Below are positions 49,318 through 58,195 of a DNA stretch of 64,000 bases, piece by piece. Source of the stretch: Pseudonocardia cypriaca (lineage in GTDB: Bacteria; Actinomycetota; Actinomycetes; Mycobacteriales; Pseudonocardiaceae). The stretch spans positions 434,001 to 498,000 of the forward strand of contig NZ_VFPH01000002.1 in the NCBI RefSeq assembly GCF_006717045.1. The letters are read 5' to 3'. The notes under the pieces were generated by a model, which saw nothing but the letters and a program-made list of their open reading frames with translations, did no database searches and was not told where the DNA came from. Within the stretch, counting starts at the first letter, position 1. Each line of letters opens with the position of its first letter. Both the position numbers and the translations under genes were made by a program.

Positions 49318-50636
49318 CCCGGCCCGGCCGCTACCCGTCACCTCGACAGGTTGCCACTCGCGTCCTCGCCATCGTCGAGGCCCAGCTTCGGCCCAGGTTC
49401 GTCGCCGCGCTCGCACGTCGCACGTCGGCGCATTACAACCTCGACGCCACGGAGGAGGAGACCGCGGCCGTGACGCGCGAGCTGCCCCGCGCGGTCGCCG
49501 GGCGGGCTCCCGAGGATCTCGACCTCGTGGTCGCCGAGATCGTCGCCGATCAGCGGTCACGGACCGCGGCCGACCGGGAGCACCAGAGCATCCTCGCCCG
49601 GTTCGGCGCGCGGGCGCGACCGGGCGCCGTGGCTGCCGGTGCCCCACCGGGGGCCGCCACCTCCGGCGGCACAGCGCAGCCACCGCGCCCGACGGCGCCA
49701 CCCGCGGTGTCGCTCAGCCGTGGCGCACCGTCCGGCGTCGACACCGGTCGAGCGTCCTGGCGGTCCGGCCGGTGCAGCGATCCGTGCGCCGCCGCCGGCG
49801 TCGACCTCGACATCCCCGAGGTCGGCGATGTCGACGAACTCAGCAACGACGAGGACGTCACGGCCGCCGCCGTGCTCGCCGTCGTCTACCAGTACGGCGA
49901 CCGGATCGGGTTCTTCCGCGCGATCGACCGCGCCGTCCAGCAGCTGGACAGCGACCAGCTGTGCGTCGAGGACCACGACCTCCTGAATGCCCTCAGCTGC
50001 TGGGCGGAGATCGACTACCGAGTCACCGCGCCGGAGCGCGCCCGCCTGGTCGCGAAGGTCCTCGGGCTCAGCGATCCGCACCTACCTGAGGGCATCGTGC
50101 CCGACCCGGGGATCCAGGTTCTGCTGAACGACCTGCTCGACGCGATCAACGCCAACTGCGACCCCGGTGTTTTCCGCGATGAGCCGACCTCGTTCGATCG
50201 AAGCGCATTGCATCGGGCGTCCCGAGCCGTACGGGCCCGGATCTCGTCGTCCATGACGACGTTCTCCATATTGAAGATCAAACAGCTGCAGGTCCAGTTC
50301 GAGCGGGCCCAGTACATCCTGGCCGGGCTGGCCCCCTACGTGCGCGGGCGATGCCGGGCGACGCAGTACACCGACGCGGTCGCCGCCCCTGAATGGATCG
50401 CCGTCAGCGCACTACTCGGAGACCGGCTGCCGGACGGAACCGAGCTGGTGTCCGCGGCCACCACGGCCGACGCCTGGCGGGTCGTCTTCGAGCACCTGGC
50501 CGACGACCGGCTGGTCGACGAGGTGGAGGAGGACGACGAGATCTGCCAGGCTGCAGCCCTGCTCCGCCCGACGAAGGTGTCGTGCTCCGGATCGCGCGGC
50601 AGGGGGAAGGTCGACAACGCCGACGCCTGTCGCTGA
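49314..50636 (+). CDS. 440-residue protein of unknown family, coupled to 48943 gene
   Basis: Residues 1-90 form a helical domain with PSPRQVATRVLAIVEAQLRP and LDLVVAEIVADQRSRTAADR. A Gly/Ala/Pro-rich linker follows (about 95-150), then a larger helical domain with DIPEVGDVDELSNDEDVTAA, HDLLNALSCWAEIDYRV and an amphipathic SILKIKQLQVQFERAQYIL. The C-terminus is acidic (VDEVEEDDEIC), then basic. No catalytic motif, signal peptide or transmembrane helix is seen. The gene is convergent with the LuxR regulator at 50652 (16 bp between stops). Its long linker suggests a two-domain adaptor or structural protein. Linked by position to the sigma-54 locus. Confidence 0.8.
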   Translation: MTRPGRYPSPRQVATRVLAIVEAQLRPRFVAALARRTSAHYNLDATEEETAAVTRELPRAVAGRAPEDLDLVVAEIVADQRSRTAADREHQSILARFGARARPGAVAAGAPPGAATSGGTAQPPRPTAPPAVSLSRGAPSGVDTGRASWRSGRCSDPCAAAGVDLDIPEVGDVDELSNDEDVTAAAVLAVVYQYGDRIGFFRAIDRAVQQLDSDQLCVEDHDLLNALSCWAEIDYRVTAPERARLVAKVLGLSDPHLPEGIVPDPGIQVLLNDLLDAINANCDPGVFRDEPTSFDRSALHRASRAVRARISSSMTTFSILKIKQLQVQFERAQYILAGLAPYVRGRCRATQYTDAVAAPEWIAVSALLGDRLPDGTELVSAATTADAWRVVFEHLADDRLVDEVEEDDEICQAAALLRPTKVSCSGSRGRGKVDNADACR

Positions 50637-50651
50637 GCGGTCCCACCCAGC

Positions 50652-52925
50652 TCAGATCAACCCGAGCGCCCTCGCCCGCCGGACCGCGTCCTGCCGGGTG
50701 ACCACGCCGAGCTTCCGGTAGAGGACCTTCGTGTAGCCCTTGACCGTGTTGATCGACAGGTACAGGGCGGCGCCGATCTCCCGCTGGGTCGCATCGCTGG
50801 TCAGCGCGCGCAGCACGGCCTGTTCGCGGTCGGTCAGCTCCTCGATCAGGACACCGGTGCGGCGGGCGACCTGCACCGCGCTGCGCCCGGCCCGCCGCTC
50901 CACGTCCTCGAGCAGCCGGACGAAGTGCGGCAGCACGGGCTCGGTATCGACGATCTCGCGGGCCTCCAGCAGCGCCGTTCTGGCGGCGGCGCCGTCGCGA
51001 TCGTCGAGCTCCACACCTGCCAGCGCGATCAACGCCGCCACCAGCGCCGGGGTCTCGCCGAACGGGCGGGCGAGCTCGGCGGCGCGCCGGAGCTTGGTGC
51101 GGGCGGTGCCGAGGTCGCCGTCCCGGTGGGCGAGTCGACCCTCGGCAGTCCGCAACCGGACGATCCCCGGTGCCGTCGCACTGCCCCACCGGTCCTCGGC
51201 CGCCTGCACCGCGGGCCCCACGTCCGCGAGCAGGCGGCGGAGCCGGTGGACCTGCCCGGTCTCGGAGAGCGCAGCGGCGAGGATGCTGGCCGCCTGCAGG
51301 CCCAGCAGCGGCGGTAGGTCGAGCGCCCTGGCGCGAGACCACGCATCCTCGAGGAAAGGGATCGCCTCGTCGGTCCGCCCGGCGAAGCCGAGCATCGCGC
51401 CGAGGACCGTCCGCGCAACGGCGTAGCCCGCCACCGCGGGGTCGGACTCCAGCTCGACGGCCAGAGTTGCCGCCGCAAGTGCCGCCTCGGCGTCGGCTCC
51501 GACCACGCCGACCTCGACCGCGCGCAGCGTTGCCCACGCCCCGCGCAGCGTGTGCCAGCCGTCCAGCTCGATGCTGTCGTCGCCGATCAGCGGCTCGCTC
51601 GCCTCGAGCCATGGACCCATGCGCGAGAACTGTCCGCTCAGTCCCGCCGCCCATGCCAGGGACACGCACAGCCTCGGGTCGTGCAACACCCGCGCCGAAG
51701 GCAGCCGCCGGCCCAGGTGGAGGTACGCGGACAGGGCGCCTCGCTCGAGGAACACGGGCACCGTCGAGCACAGGAGCTCCGCCGCGCCGTCCTCGTCGCC
51801 CGCGCTGATGCGGAGCCCGACCGCCTCGACGACGTAGTCGCGGGCCAGGAACCAATCGGCGGCGCGGACGAGCACGCGGGCTGCCTCCGTCGGGTCGCTC
51901 GCCTCCAACCGGCGCAGCAAGGCGTCTCGGAAGAGACGGTGGCACCGGTACCACTCGCCTCGCGAGTCGAGGGGCACCACGAACAGGTCGGCGCGTGCGA
52001 GGTCGTCCAGGATCGCGGCCGAGCCGTCCCGGCCGAGCACCTCGTCGCACAGCGCCCCCGACAGCCGTTCGAGGACGGACGTCCGCACCAGCAGGTCGCG
52101 ATGCTCGGCCGGTAGGTCGCGGATGACCTCGTCGGAGAGGTAGTCGAGGATGTGCCGGTCGTCGCCCTGGAGCGCTGCCGCTGCGGCCGCGGGGTGGGGC
52201 GAACCCCGGATCGTCAGGGCGGCGAGCTGCAATCCGGCAGCCCAGCCCTCGGTGCGCTCGCACAGCATGGTCGTGGTCACCGCATCGAAGTCGGTGTCAC
52301 CGACGGCGGTCAGCAGCGCGGTCCCCTCTTCCACCGTGAAGCGGAGATCCACGGCCCTCAGCTCGGTGAGCTCACCCCGCGCTCGGAGCCTGGCCAGCGG
52401 CAGCTGCGGGTCCGAGCGACCGGCGATCACCACGCGCAGCGCCGCGGGCAGGTAGGTGAGGAGGAACTCCATGCCCTCGTGGATGCCCTGATGGCCGAGC
52501 AGGTGGTAGTCGTCGAGAACCAGGACGTGCTCGGTGTCGAGCGCGGAGAGTTCGTTGAGCAGCGCCGGCAACGCGAGGTCGACCGGGTCGAGCCCGGGGG
52601 CGAGCAGGCTCGCCAGCGGCGCACCGGTCAGCCCGGCGACGTCGCGGTGCAGCGCCGTCAGGACGTAGGTCCAGAACCGGACCGGGTCGTCGTCACCCTC
52701 GTCCAGCGACACCCAGGTGACGCCGCGCGGCATCGCCGGGTCCCGTCCCCACTGTGACAACAGCGTCGTCTTGCCCCAGCCCGCCGGCGCCACGACGATC
52801 GTGAGGCGGGCATCCAGCCCGGCGTGCAGGACGGCGTGCAGCCGCGGTCGCGGCACTGCTGCGGGGCGAACCGGCGGGATCGCCTGCTTCACCGCGATCA
52901 GCGGTACCTCACGACGAGTCGGCAT
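50652..52925 (-). CDS. MalT-like LuxR family ATP-dependent regulator
   Basis: This is a 757-residue STAND regulator of the MalT/AcoK type. The start MPTRREVPLIAVKQAIPPVR is followed by the P-loop VVAPAGWGKTTLLSQW (about 40-55) and HVLVLDDYHLLGHQG, the typical MalT Walker B. A long TPR-like middle follows, then the C-terminal LuxR HTH LTDREQAVLRALTSDATQRE with INTVKGYTKVLYRKLG. ATG 52925 is the natural start; the longer frame has no family match. Such regulators bind an inducer and ATP, then activate nearby promoters. It is separated from the 53250 gene by only about 110 bp on the same strand. Its targets are not evident. Confidence 0.92.
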   Translation of the reverse strand: MPTRREVPLIAVKQAIPPVRPAAVPRPRLHAVLHAGLDARLTIVVAPAGWGKTTLLSQWGRDPAMPRGVTWVSLDEGDDDPVRFWTYVLTALHRDVAGLTGAPLASLLAPGLDPVDLALPALLNELSALDTEHVLVLDDYHLLGHQGIHEGMEFLLTYLPAALRVVIAGRSDPQLPLARLRARGELTELRAVDLRFTVEEGTALLTAVGDTDFDAVTTTMLCERTEGWAAGLQLAALTIRGSPHPAAAAAALQGDDRHILDYLSDEVIRDLPAEHRDLLVRTSVLERLSGALCDEVLGRDGSAAILDDLARADLFVVPLDSRGEWYRCHRLFRDALLRRLEASDPTEAARVLVRAADWFLARDYVVEAVGLRISAGDEDGAAELLCSTVPVFLERGALSAYLHLGRRLPSARVLHDPRLCVSLAWAAGLSGQFSRMGPWLEASEPLIGDDSIELDGWHTLRGAWATLRAVEVGVVGADAEAALAAATLAVELESDPAVAGYAVARTVLGAMLGFAGRTDEAIPFLEDAWSRARALDLPPLLGLQAASILAAALSETGQVHRLRRLLADVGPAVQAAEDRWGSATAPGIVRLRTAEGRLAHRDGDLGTARTKLRRAAELARPFGETPALVAALIALAGVELDDRDGAAARTALLEAREIVDTEPVLPHFVRLLEDVERRAGRSAVQVARRTGVLIEELTDREQAVLRALTSDATQREIGAALYLSINTVKGYTKVLYRKLGVVTRQDAVRRARALGLI

Positions 52926-53037
52926 GCTCGGGCCCCCGGCCGGCCTTCCACTGTGGCCCACAAGTGTGGCAGGTGCGCGATGCCCGGTAACCGCCGTTCG
53001 CCCGGTCCGCGCCCCGGTCAAACGGGTTCGCCGGATC

Positions 53038-53250
53038 TCATGCCGTGATCCGGAGAAGGCGCACGTCGCCACCCGCATCCCACACCAGGTTGAGCAGGGC
53101 CCGCGCGGCCGCCTGATCGGCGATCAGACCCTCCAGCACCGTCAGTCCCGGTGCCGACCCGATCGTCACGTCCCCGAACCGGGCGCGGATCAGTTCCGGC
53201 ACGGATCGGGGAAGCGGACCCCGGAGAGCCAGGTGATACCTCGACACCAC
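53038..53250 (-). CDS. Small protein of unknown function
   Basis: This is a 70-residue ORF from GTG 53250 with AGGAGG five bases upstream, starting VVSRYHLALRGPLPRSVPE. It has a beta-alpha-beta-like pattern (FGDVTIGSAPGLTVLEGLIA, ALLNLVWDAGGDVRLLRI) reminiscent of small ACT-like or ferredoxin-like folds found beside MalT-like LuxR genes in actinobacteria. The longer open frame upstream crosses the palindromic promoter and is rejected. It lies just upstream of the LuxR gene on the same strand, and may be co-transcribed with it. It is divergent from 53419. Confidence 0.7.
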   Translation of the reverse strand: MVSRYHLALRGPLPRSVPELIRARFGDVTIGSAPGLTVLEGLIADQAAARALLNLVWDAGGDVRLLRITA

Positions 53251-53317
53251 GGTCGCCTCCTCTGGTCGCCTCCACCCTGGCTCCGCACCGCCGGGTCGCA
53301 CACCACCCCCCGCCGGC

Positions 53318-53363
53318 ATCCACCCGGGTGGATCCCGGGGTGGGTGGTGCGGGCCCACCCGGG
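53318..53363. promoter_or_regulatory. Clustered CACCCGGG palindromes in a divergent promoter
   Basis: A perfect 16-bp palindrome ATCCACCCGGGTGGAT (53318-53333) is followed by CCCGGGGTGGG (53334-53344) and CCCACCCGGG (53354-53363), related half-sites spaced by about two helical turns. They lie between the divergent genes at 53250 and 53419 and could bind a dimeric regulator such as the adjacent LuxR protein. Confidence 0.5.
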
Positions 53364-53418
53364 TCGCCGCGACTCTCCTCCGTGTCGCCTCGGAGACGTG
53401 CGAAGACGGAGGGCCGCG

Positions 53419-53547
53419 ATGGCTGCGATGGAGAAGGCGGTGCTGGGTGAGGCCCTCGGGGCCGACCGCAACCACGTCCCCGTGCCGGTGCGGCACCGGG
53501 TCGCGCCGAACGTCCTGCTGCACGACGACATGGCGGCGAGGCCGTGA
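53419..53547 (+). CDS. 42-residue leader-like protein coupled to CPBP protease
   Basis: ATG 53419 has GGAGGG five bases upstream and opens a 42-codon frame beginning MAAMEKAVLGEALGADRN and ending LLHDDMAARP. Its TGA overlaps the GTG start of the CPBP protease by four bases, so it is probably translated as the first gene of that operon. The peptide is slightly helical with a His-rich centre. It could be a substrate, a regulatory leader or a small accessory. No homology is recognised. Confidence 0.55.
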   Translation: MAAMEKAVLGEALGADRNHVPVPVRHRVAPNVLLHDDMAARP

Positions 53548-54329
53548 TCACCGACGTCCCCGTGCCACGGCCGGCCGTCGGGTCACCCCGGACGTGGCTG
53601 CGGTTCCTCGCAGGCTTCGCAGTGCTGTACGGCGTGCTCGCGGTCGCTGCGGCCGGCGATCCCAGCGGGCGGTGGCACCTCGTGATCGCGGCGGCGGTGC
53701 TGCTGACCGCCGTGATCGTCGAGCGGGTCCTGCACCCGGCACCGATCAGCGGGTTCCTGCGTCGCTGCTGGGGGCTCGGCCGCCCGGCCGGGCGCCCGCT
53801 GGCCGCCGCCGTGGGTGTCTCGACCATCGTGCTCGGCGTGTACCCGCTGTTCGCGGCGGTCAGCGGGTCGGCATTGGCGTTGCGCCCCGACTGGCCGTGG
53901 CTGCTCGTCGGCGTGTTCGCCTTCCACGGGCTCGCCGAGGAGCTGGTCTGGCGGGGCTACGCCTTCCGCCGGCTGCGCGAGGGCCGCTCGTTCCGGTCGG
54001 CGGTGCTGTGGACCATGCCGCTGGTCGCCGCCACCCACGTACCGATCGTGCTGACCATGGGCCCGGCGGTCGGCATCGGGGCGATGGCCGTCGCAGCGGT
54101 CACATCGCTGCCGTTTGCCCACCTCTACGAGGCCGGACACCGGACGCTCTGGGCGCCCGCCGTGCTCCACACGGCGATCGACAGCTTCAAGCTCTTCGTC
54201 GTCCCGGCGGCCGCCGCGACGACCTTCTCGCTACTTCTCGTCTCTGTCAGCCTCGTCGTCCCGCTGCTCGTCCTCGCGGTACCGCGACCGGTCGCCGTTC
54301 CCGCCTCGACGGACAAGGCCTTCTCATGA
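53544..54329 (+). CDS. CPBP family intramembrane glutamic endopeptidase
   Basis: This is a 261-residue polytopic protein with about seven transmembrane helices. The catalytic motif HGLAEELVWRGYAFRRL (EExxxR) is in the middle, then the second motif AATHVPIVL and the third HTAIDSFKLF, giving the full CPBP/Rce1-like active site. Members cleave membrane-bound peptides, mature bacteriocins or confer self-protection. The GTG start overlaps the stop of the 42-residue gene. The small membrane protein at 54361 follows 31 bp downstream. A link with bacteriocin-like peptides cannot be shown, though the coupled short ORF is suggestive. Confidence 0.92.
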   Translation: MITDVPVPRPAVGSPRTWLRFLAGFAVLYGVLAVAAAGDPSGRWHLVIAAAVLLTAVIVERVLHPAPISGFLRRCWGLGRPAGRPLAAAVGVSTIVLGVYPLFAAVSGSALALRPDWPWLLVGVFAFHGLAEELVWRGYAFRRLREGRSFRSAVLWTMPLVAATHVPIVLTMGPAVGIGAMAVAAVTSLPFAHLYEAGHRTLWAPAVLHTAIDSFKLFVVPAAAATTFSLLLVSVSLVVPLLVLAVPRPVAVPASTDKAFS

Positions 54330-54360
54330 TCACCGACACCGACCCGGAAGGACAACCACG

Positions 54361-54840
54361 ATGATCGCCGAGATCGGCCTGGGGCTGAGCGTCGTCGCAG
54401 CCGGGCTGTGGTCCGGGTTGCTGCTGACTCTGACCACGATCCTGCACCCCATGTACGCGGCGCAGAACGCGGGCGGTTTCGCCGAGGACATGCGCCGGTT
54501 CCTGCCGATCGCCCGCCGGTCCCCGACCAACTACGTCCTCGTCATCGCGTTGGTGCTGGCGCCAGCCCTCGCACTCGTCGGCCTGGGCGGGCAACCGACG
54601 AGTGCCGCATTCGTCCTGACCGCGCTCGGGCTGACCGCCACCATCGTCGGCCCGCTGCTGATCTCCACCTTCCTCGCCGAACCGAACTACAAGGTCATCC
54701 TGGGTTGGAACCCCCTGCGACCGCCCGCCGACTGGCGCGTGGCCCGTACCCGGTACTTCCGCCTGAACTGGGCCCGGGCCGGACTGACCTGGTCGGCGTT
54801 CGCCCTGTTCGTCGCGGCGGCGTACGTCCACTTCAGCTGA
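54361..54840 (+). CDS. DUF1772-like (anthrone oxygenase-type) membrane protein
   Basis: This is a 159-residue protein with four transmembrane helices. It begins AEIGLGLSVVAAGLWSGLLL, has an HPMY motif after the first helix, the NYVLVIALVLAPALALVG helix, and the family's late conserved RTRYFRLNWARAGLTWSAFA. DUF1772 proteins are related to anthrone oxygenases of polyketide tailoring. AAGGA precedes ATG 54361. It sits between the CPBP gene and an FAD monooxygenase (54873), so a role in oxidative tailoring with that monooxygenase is plausible. No heme or metal motif is evident. Confidence 0.8.
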   Translation: MIAEIGLGLSVVAAGLWSGLLLTLTTILHPMYAAQNAGGFAEDMRRFLPIARRSPTNYVLVIALVLAPALALVGLGGQPTSAAFVLTALGLTATIVGPLLISTFLAEPNYKVILGWNPLRPPADWRVARTRYFRLNWARAGLTWSAFALFVAAAYVHFS

Positions 54841-54872
54841 ACCCCACCGTCCCACCATCCGAGGAGTGTTCC

Positions 54873-56372
54873 GTGAAGGACACCGATGTCATCGTTGTCG
54901 GCGCCGGTCCGACCGGCCTGATGCTCGCGTGCGAGCTCGCTCTCCGGGGTGTTCGCTGCCGGGTGGTGGAGCGGCGCGCCGAGCAACCGAACATCACGCG
55001 TGCGTTCGCCGTGCACGCCCGCACCCTCGAGCTCCTCGACGCGCGGGGACTGGGCGACGACCTGGTACCCCGCGGGGTCGTGGTGCGCGAGGTCGGGCCG
55101 GCGCCGGGCGCCAACATCGACCTGAGGGAGCTGGGCACCCGGTACCCGATGATCCTCATCGTGCCGCAGAGCGGCACCGAGCAGCTGCTGCTCCAGCGTG
55201 CCCGTGAGCTGGGTGTGGACGTCGTCGAGGGCGCCGAGATCGTCGCGCTCCGGCAGGACGCGGACCAGGTCGTGGTCGAGCTCGCCGACGGGAGCGCGCA
55301 GGCCGCGCGGTACGTCGTGGGCTGCGACGGGGCGCACAGCACCGTCCGCGGCCTGCTCGGGGTGGACTTCGTCGGGACCCAGTACGAGACCCACATCCTG
55401 CTCGCCGACGTCCGGTTGACCGACCCGCCGGAGGACGCGATGTTCGCGAGCAGCAACAACAACGGCGCGGTCGTCGTGGTGCCGTTCGGCGACGGCTGGT
55501 TCCGGGCCATCGCCTGGGACCGGTCCCGCGAGCAGGTGCCCCTCACCGAGCCGCTGCCGATGGAGGAGATGCGCGCCGCGTTCGGCCGCATCGCCGGCAC
55601 CGACTTCGGGATGCGCGAGCAGCGTTGGAGCTCACGGTTCCTCAGCGAGCGGCGGCAGGCCCGGCACTACCGGATCGGCCGGGTGTTCCTGGCCGGCGAC
55701 GCCGCCCACGTGCACTCCCCGCTCGGCGGGCAGGGCATGAACACCGGCATCCAGGACGCGATGAACCTCGGCTGGAAGCTCGCCGCCGCCGTGCACGGCC
55801 GGGCACCGTCCTGGCTGGTCGACAGCTACCAGGACGAGCGGCACCGCGTCGGCGCACAGGTCCTCGCGCTGACGGACGGGTTCAACCGGCTCATCCTCGG
55901 CCGCTCCGCGATCGGCAGGGCGGTTCAGTCGAGGGTCCTCCGGCTGATCGTGGGGTTCGGCCCGACCCGCAGGGCCATGGCCGGGCGTCTGACCGGCATC
56001 GGCATCACCTATCCCGCCACGGGGCCGGGCCGGCACCCGTGGGCCGGCCGCCGCATGCCCGATCTCCCGTGCTCAGGCGGGCGGCTCTACGAGTTCCTGC
56101 GCGACGGACGGTTCGTCCTCCTCGACACCACCGAAGGCGGCGCCGGCGCCGAGGCCGCGAGCGCGGGCCGGGGGCAGGTGAAGATCGCGCGCTGCGAACG
56201 CTCGGCCGCGGCAGCCTTGCCCGCGATGGTCCTGGTCCGTCCCGACGGCTACGTCGCCTGGGCCGGTGACGACCGTTCAGACCTGGCTCACGACGCCCGG
56301 TCCGCAATGGCGCACTGGTGCGGCACCAGCGCATATGCCGAGGCCGGCGAGGGCCCACGAGCGTCAGCGTGA
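54873..56372 (+). CDS. FAD-dependent monooxygenase (class A)
   Basis: This is a 499-residue flavoprotein hydroxylase. The FAD motif is VGAGPTGLMLACELALRG near residue 9, then GCDGAHSTVRGLLG and the GRVFLAGDAAHVHSPLGG motif at about 270-287. A long C-terminal tail includes LVRPDGYVAWAGDD. The same fold as the gene at 6281, but too diverged to be a recent duplicate. The GTG start has GAGGAG seven bases upstream. It is 32 bp after the DUF1772 gene, on the same strand, so the CPBP, DUF1772 and monooxygenase genes form one plausible operon. The adjacent MFS exporter may remove the product. The substrate is probably aromatic. Confidence 0.92.
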   Translation: MKDTDVIVVGAGPTGLMLACELALRGVRCRVVERRAEQPNITRAFAVHARTLELLDARGLGDDLVPRGVVVREVGPAPGANIDLRELGTRYPMILIVPQSGTEQLLLQRARELGVDVVEGAEIVALRQDADQVVVELADGSAQAARYVVGCDGAHSTVRGLLGVDFVGTQYETHILLADVRLTDPPEDAMFASSNNNGAVVVVPFGDGWFRAIAWDRSREQVPLTEPLPMEEMRAAFGRIAGTDFGMREQRWSSRFLSERRQARHYRIGRVFLAGDAAHVHSPLGGQGMNTGIQDAMNLGWKLAAAVHGRAPSWLVDSYQDERHRVGAQVLALTDGFNRLILGRSAIGRAVQSRVLRLIVGFGPTRRAMAGRLTGIGITYPATGPGRHPWAGRRMPDLPCSGGRLYEFLRDGRFVLLDTTEGGAGAEAASAGRGQVKIARCERSAAAALPAMVLVRPDGYVAWAGDDRSDLAHDARSAMAHWCGTSAYAEAGEGPRASA

Positions 56373-56428
56373 GAACCGCCGACCACCACTTCCGATACCC
56401 ACCGCACGCGGCTGTGCGTGAGATCTAG

Positions 56429-57886
56429 CTAGGAGGTGCGGGTCTCGACGGGCTGCGGGGCCGGGGTGCGGGCCGCGACCAGCAGTGCCACCAGCGCGGC
56501 GGCGGCCGCGACGAGGAAGATGATCGTGTAGGCCGAGCCTGCCGGCAGCAGGTGGCCGTCCACCTGGACGACCAACAGCCCGCTCACCGCCGCCGCCACA
56601 GCCGTCACGGTGGAGGTCCCGAGCTGGCGCATCAGTGTGTTGAGGCTGTTGGCGGCGGCGGTCTCCGTCTCCGGGACCGCCCGCATGATCAGGAGCGGGA
56701 GGGCGGAGTAGGCGAGGGCCGCGCCGACGGCACCGACGGTGGCCGCGACCACGACCAGCCACATGGTTGCGGGGAGGCTCGCGATGCCCGCGTTGCCGAC
56801 CACCAGCAGCGCCGACCCGGCGATGACCGTGACTCGCGGCCCGTGCCCTCGGGAGATCCGGGCGGACACCGAGGAGAAGATCATCATCGCTCCGCCGATC
56901 GGGAGCAGCAGGACACCCGCGGCCAGCATCGACAGCCCGAACCCGTAGCCGGTCGCCACGGGCGCCTGCAGGACCTGCGTGGCGAGGGCGAACGCCGCGA
57001 ACATCGAGAACCCGAGCAGGACGGAGGCGACGTTCGTGCGCAGCACCGCCGGACGCGCCGCGACCCGCAGGTCGACCAGCGGTGACGACCGCCGCAGCTC
57101 GAACCACCCCCACACCGGCAACACGGCGACCGAGGCCGCCAGCAGCCCGAGGACGGCAGGACTCGCCCAACCCCACTCCGAGCCCTTCGAGATCCCGAGC
57201 AGGAGGCACACCAGCCCGGCGGCCAGCCCGACCGCGCCGACGGTGTCGAACCGCCCGCCGCTGCGCAGGCCGGACTCCGGCACCATCCGCAGCACGACCA
57301 CGAGCAGGCCGAGGGCGCCGAGGGCCACGGCGACGAACAGCAGCCGCCACCCACCGTGCTGCGCCAGGATCCCCGTCACCGGCGGCCCGATCGCGCCGCC
57401 GACCCCGAGCGACGAGCTCATCAGGCCGACCCCACCCGCCACCTTGGCCGATGGCAGGACGTCCCGCATGAGGCTCATCCCGAGTGCGATCACCCCGAAC
57501 CCGACGCCCTGCATGGCACGCGCCACGAGGAGGACGGCGAAGTTGGGCGCGACCGCGGCGAGCACCGCGCTCACCAGGATGATCCCGAGGGACAGCACCA
57601 GCATCCGGCGCTTCCCGTACATGTCACCGAGGCGCCCGAGCACCGGCGCCGACACCGCGCCCGCGACGAGCGTTGCGGTGAGCAACCAGCTGGCGGACGA
57701 GGAGCTCACCGACAGCAGGGCCGGGAACTGCGGGATCAGCGGGACGATCGCGGTCTGCAGGAGCGATACGAGCAGTCCGCTCGATCCGAGGGCGACGATG
57801 GCGCCGGTGGCGCCGTGCCTGCCGGTCACGTCGGGAGTGTCGGAGCTGGACAGGACAGGACGGACGGATGCCGGGACGGCGGTCAC
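56429..57886 (-). CDS. MFS transporter, DHA2-like drug/metabolite exporter
   Basis: This is a 485-residue protein with about 14 hydrophobic helices, the DHA2 pattern. The loop 2-3 motif is GRLGDMYGKRRMLVLSL, motif C (GVGGAIGPPVTGIL) lies in TM5, and MRQLGTSTVTAVAAAVSGLL is near the end. Motif C marks exporters. The GTG start has GAGGAG about ten bases upstream. The gene is convergent with the FAD monooxygenase. A MarR-like palindrome lies 58-75 bp upstream of its start. It probably exports an aromatic or antibiotic compound. Confidence 0.9.
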   Translation of the reverse strand: MTAVPASVRPVLSSSDTPDVTGRHGATGAIVALGSSGLLVSLLQTAIVPLIPQFPALLSVSSSSASWLLTATLVAGAVSAPVLGRLGDMYGKRRMLVLSLGIILVSAVLAAVAPNFAVLLVARAMQGVGFGVIALGMSLMRDVLPSAKVAGGVGLMSSSLGVGGAIGPPVTGILAQHGGWRLLFVAVALGALGLLVVVLRMVPESGLRSGGRFDTVGAVGLAAGLVCLLLGISKGSEWGWASPAVLGLLAASVAVLPVWGWFELRRSSPLVDLRVAARPAVLRTNVASVLLGFSMFAAFALATQVLQAPVATGYGFGLSMLAAGVLLLPIGGAMMIFSSVSARISRGHGPRVTVIAGSALLVVGNAGIASLPATMWLVVVAATVGAVGAALAYSALPLLIMRAVPETETAAANSLNTLMRQLGTSTVTAVAAAVSGLLVVQVDGHLLPAGSAYTIIFLVAAAAALVALLVAARTPAPQPVETRTS

Positions 57887-57943
57887 TGAGGCGCTTCTCC
57901 TCGATGAAGGGGCGACTTCAGAGGACCACAGCCCGTTAGCTTC

Positions 57944-57961
57944 GACAACTATTTTGTTGTC
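57944..57961. promoter_or_regulatory. MarR-type palindrome upstream of the MFS exporter
   Basis: GACAAC-TATTTT-GTTGTC is a perfect 6-bp inverted repeat. It sits inside a wider imperfect one with TTAGCTTCG and CGAAGTTAA at the flanks. It lies 58 bp before the exporter start in a locally AT-rich stretch. Such ACAAC...GTTGT sites suit MarR or TetR repressors, but no repressor gene is adjacent on either side. Confidence 0.55.
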
Positions 57962-58195
57962 ATTGCGAAGTTAATCACCGGGACACCGCTCGTCCGCGAC
58001 CCGGCCGCGCTCGCGAGCGCCATGGCCGACGACGACCGGGGTGCCTACCTGCAGGACATCGGGGACACAGCGCGCTGCCCGACTACGCGCACCTACGTCT
58101 GCCATGCAGGTCGAGGTTGCGGGCGAGCAGGTCCCTCATCGACACGCCGTACAGGCGGGCCGGCCGATCGCTCGCAGCCCACACCGCCACCGGCA

